From Luteolibacter rhizosphaerae (GTDB lineage Bacteria; Verrucomicrobiota; Verrucomicrobiia; Verrucomicrobiales; Akkermansiaceae), in NCBI RefSeq assembly GCF_025950095.1, contig NZ_JAPDDR010000011.1:62001-126000 (forward strand): a stretch of DNA of 64,000 nucleotides, read 5' to 3'. The notes below the pieces were generated by a model. That model searched no databases and was not told where the DNA came from. It was given only the letters and a program-made list of their open reading frames with translations. How positions within the stretch are numbered: the first letter of the stretch is position 1; the number at the start of each line of letters is the position of its first letter. Positions 62,835-64,000 of this stretch are shown here, in pieces. Both the position numbers and the translations under genes were made by a program.

Positions 62835-63211
62835 TCCCGCTAAGACGCCACCTCCTGCGACCGCTGCGGCATCCCGAGTTCACGGGACCGGGCATGCTGT
62901 GTCTGGCTGTCGGGAGCGCGTTTATCGGCTACGCATGGGCGATCCAACCCGTGGCCGAGGCCTTGTGGATCGGAGGCCTGCTGCTTGTCACCGGAGCGGC
63001 TCTCCTGCTCCAGACTTGGGTGGGCACGGCGTTGTTCATAGCGGTCTTGGCGCTCTGCTTGATCGACGGGAACGGACGCATCGAATGGACAGGAATGGGA
63101 GTGATTCGCCTCGCGTCAGGATTGGTCTTCGTCGCTTCCATGGTCCATTGTGTGATCGAACAGATCACTTACCTTCGTTTCCGCAGGAAGCATCGCATCG
63201 CTGAGATTTGA
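62831..63211 (+). CDS. Small membrane protein between the DUF1592 and DUF1552 genes
   Basis: 126 residues with three or four hydrophobic segments ('GMLCLAVGSAFIGYAWAI', 'ALWIGGLLLVTGAALLLQTW', 'ALFIAVLALCLI', 'GLVFVASMVHCVIEQITY') and a basic tail. Translationally coupled (4-base overlap) to the DUF1592 gene and 20 bp before DUF1552, where the two usually adjoin directly, so this insertion is unusual. Family not recognised. Confidence 0.7.
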   Translation: MIPLRRHLLRPLRHPEFTGPGMLCLAVGSAFIGYAWAIQPVAEALWIGGLLLVTGAALLLQTWVGTALFIAVLALCLIDGNGRIEWTGMGVIRLASGLVFVASMVHCVIEQITYLRFRRKHRIAEI

Positions 63212-63230
63212 GTTCATAACCCTATTCATC

Positions 63231-64000
63231 ATGGCCAATATCCAATCCCAGAAGTGGCTGATGCCGCGCCGCAGCTTTCTCCGCGGTGCGGGGGCCACGC
63301 TCGCGCTGCCTTTCCTTGATGCGATGCGGCCGCTGATGGCGGCGGGTTCATCGGCCTCGCTGCCGGTGCGGATCGCGCTGCTCTATATGCCGAACGGCGT
63401 GCGCGCGGATCGCTGGACGCCGGAAGGCAAGGGCAAGGGATTCAAGCTTTCCCCCATCCTCTCGCCGCTGGAGAAGCACAAGCAGGACCTGCTGGTGCTG
63501 ACCGGCCTGCAGAACAAGGCCTCCTTCACCGGCGACGGCCACTATGTGAAGACCGGCGGCTGGCTGACCGGCACCACGATCACCAAGACCACCGGATCGG
63601 ACATCGCCGCGGGCGGGATCTCGATGGACCAGATCGCCGCGCAGCATCTGGGCCGCGATACCAAGCTGCCTTCGCTGGAGCTCGGCACGGAGCCGGTGGC
63701 CACCGGCATCGACACGAACGTGAATTACACGCGGCTCTACGCCTCGCACATCTCGTGGAAGACCTCGACCGTGCCCCTACCCTGCGAGATCAACCCGCGC
63801 GTGGCCTTCGACCGCCTCTTCCGCAGCCGCTCGAAGGGTGGCGAGAAGCAGGCCGCCGATGACAAGTCGGTGCTGGATCTGGTGAGCACGGATGCCAAGC
63901 GCCTGCAGGCGAAGCTCGGCCAGGCGGACAAGAACAAGCTGGAGCAGTATCTGGAGTCCATCCGCGAGGTGGAGCGCCGGATCGAGGCGGAAGCCGCATC
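63231..64000 (+). CDS. DUF1552 protein, Tat-exported, C-terminus beyond window
   Basis: 256 codons seen, frame open to the edge. Twin-arginine signal 'PRRSFLRGAGATLALPFLDAM' at residues 12-32, then 'RIALLYMPNGVRADRWTPEG', 'VLTGLQNKAS', 'SMDQIAAQHLG' and 'LPSLELGTEPVATGID', the DUF1552 pattern. Partner of the DUF1592 cytochrome. Tat export suggests it folds, perhaps with a cofactor, before crossing the inner membrane. Confidence 0.92.
   Translation, partial: MANIQSQKWLMPRRSFLRGAGATLALPFLDAMRPLMAAGSSASLPVRIALLYMPNGVRADRWTPEGKGKGFKLSPILSPLEKHKQDLLVLTGLQNKASFTGDGHYVKTGGWLTGTTITKTTGSDIAAGGISMDQIAAQHLGRDTKLPSLELGTEPVATGIDTNVNYTRLYASHISWKTSTVPLPCEINPRVAFDRLFRSRSKGGEKQAADDKSVLDLVSTDAKRLQAKLGQADKNKLEQYLESIREVERRIEAEAA

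Overview
The window is high-GC bacterial chromosome, densely coded on both strands, and reads like a member of the Verrucomicrobiota (Luteolibacter/Verrucomicrobiaceae-like; inferred from gene content, no rRNA or other marker seen). Pointers are the paired DUF1592-type cytochrome and DUF1552 proteins at the right end, long secreted proteins with a calcium-binding-like DxDxDG motif and a 'YRIEAS..LETW' type tail, many small lipoproteins, and a Gram-negative envelope combined with an mcsA-mcsB-clpC operon. No rRNA, tRNA, CRISPR array, prophage or plasmid functions were found, so this looks like core chromosome with scattered small mobile repeats.

Layout. 0-2.4 kb: a glycosyltransferase cut by the left edge, then a glutathionyl-hydroquinone reductase and a conserved protein in a coupled pair. 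2.6-6.4 kb (minus): a tandemly duplicated two-gene cassette (lipoprotein plus single-pass coiled-coil protein, twice) followed by a prepilin peptidase. 6.5-12 kb: CCA-adding enzyme/poly(A) polymerase, a two-module AsnC/siroheme-decarboxylase-like protein and a PhoB/PhoR-type pair. 12-16.7 kb: a LysR regulator divergent from ilvD, a secreted PDZ-like protein and a frameshifted membrane gene. 17-22 kb: a REP-flanked transposase and the translationally coupled operon mcsA-mcsB-clpC. 22-27.3 kb: ilvE, a possible ADP-ribosyltransferase-like protein with a 58-residue partner, 5-formyl-THF cyclo-ligase, PAP2 phosphatase and ApaG. 27.6-36.4 kb: a large secreted adhesin-like protein, a stand-alone four-helix-bundle sensor, a polysaccharide deacetylase, tyrS, small secreted proteins, a pseudouridine synthase and a D-lactate dehydrogenase-like enzyme. 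36.5-42.4 kb: a secreted glycoside hydrolase, a YdcF-like protein, dxr and cdsA. 42.6-49.8 kb: an EF-hand protein, a XerC/D recombinase, two paralogous-looking secreted helical proteins and two divergent glycosyltransferases. 50-57.2 kb: a second REP-flanked transposase and a galactose operon (galM, two SSS transporters, a 65-residue membrane protein, galK). 57.5-64 kb: GAF and R3H proteins, DoxX, a thioesterase, a MITE-like element, a decayed gene, and the DUF1592/DUF1552 pair (the second cut by the right edge).

The most striking non-coding content is a set of interspersed repeats: two REP families, each with its own Y1 transposase; a ~205-bp repeat present twice and as a half copy; a small GGAAG-hairpin family; word-repeat inverted repeats in promoter regions; and a 232-bp element with 13/14 terminal inverted repeats and a 10-bp target duplication. 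Functionally the window combines housekeeping metabolism (isoprenoid, phospholipid, branched-chain amino acid, folate), protein quality control by arginine phosphorylation, envelope or secretion genes, and carbohydrate uptake and breakdown.
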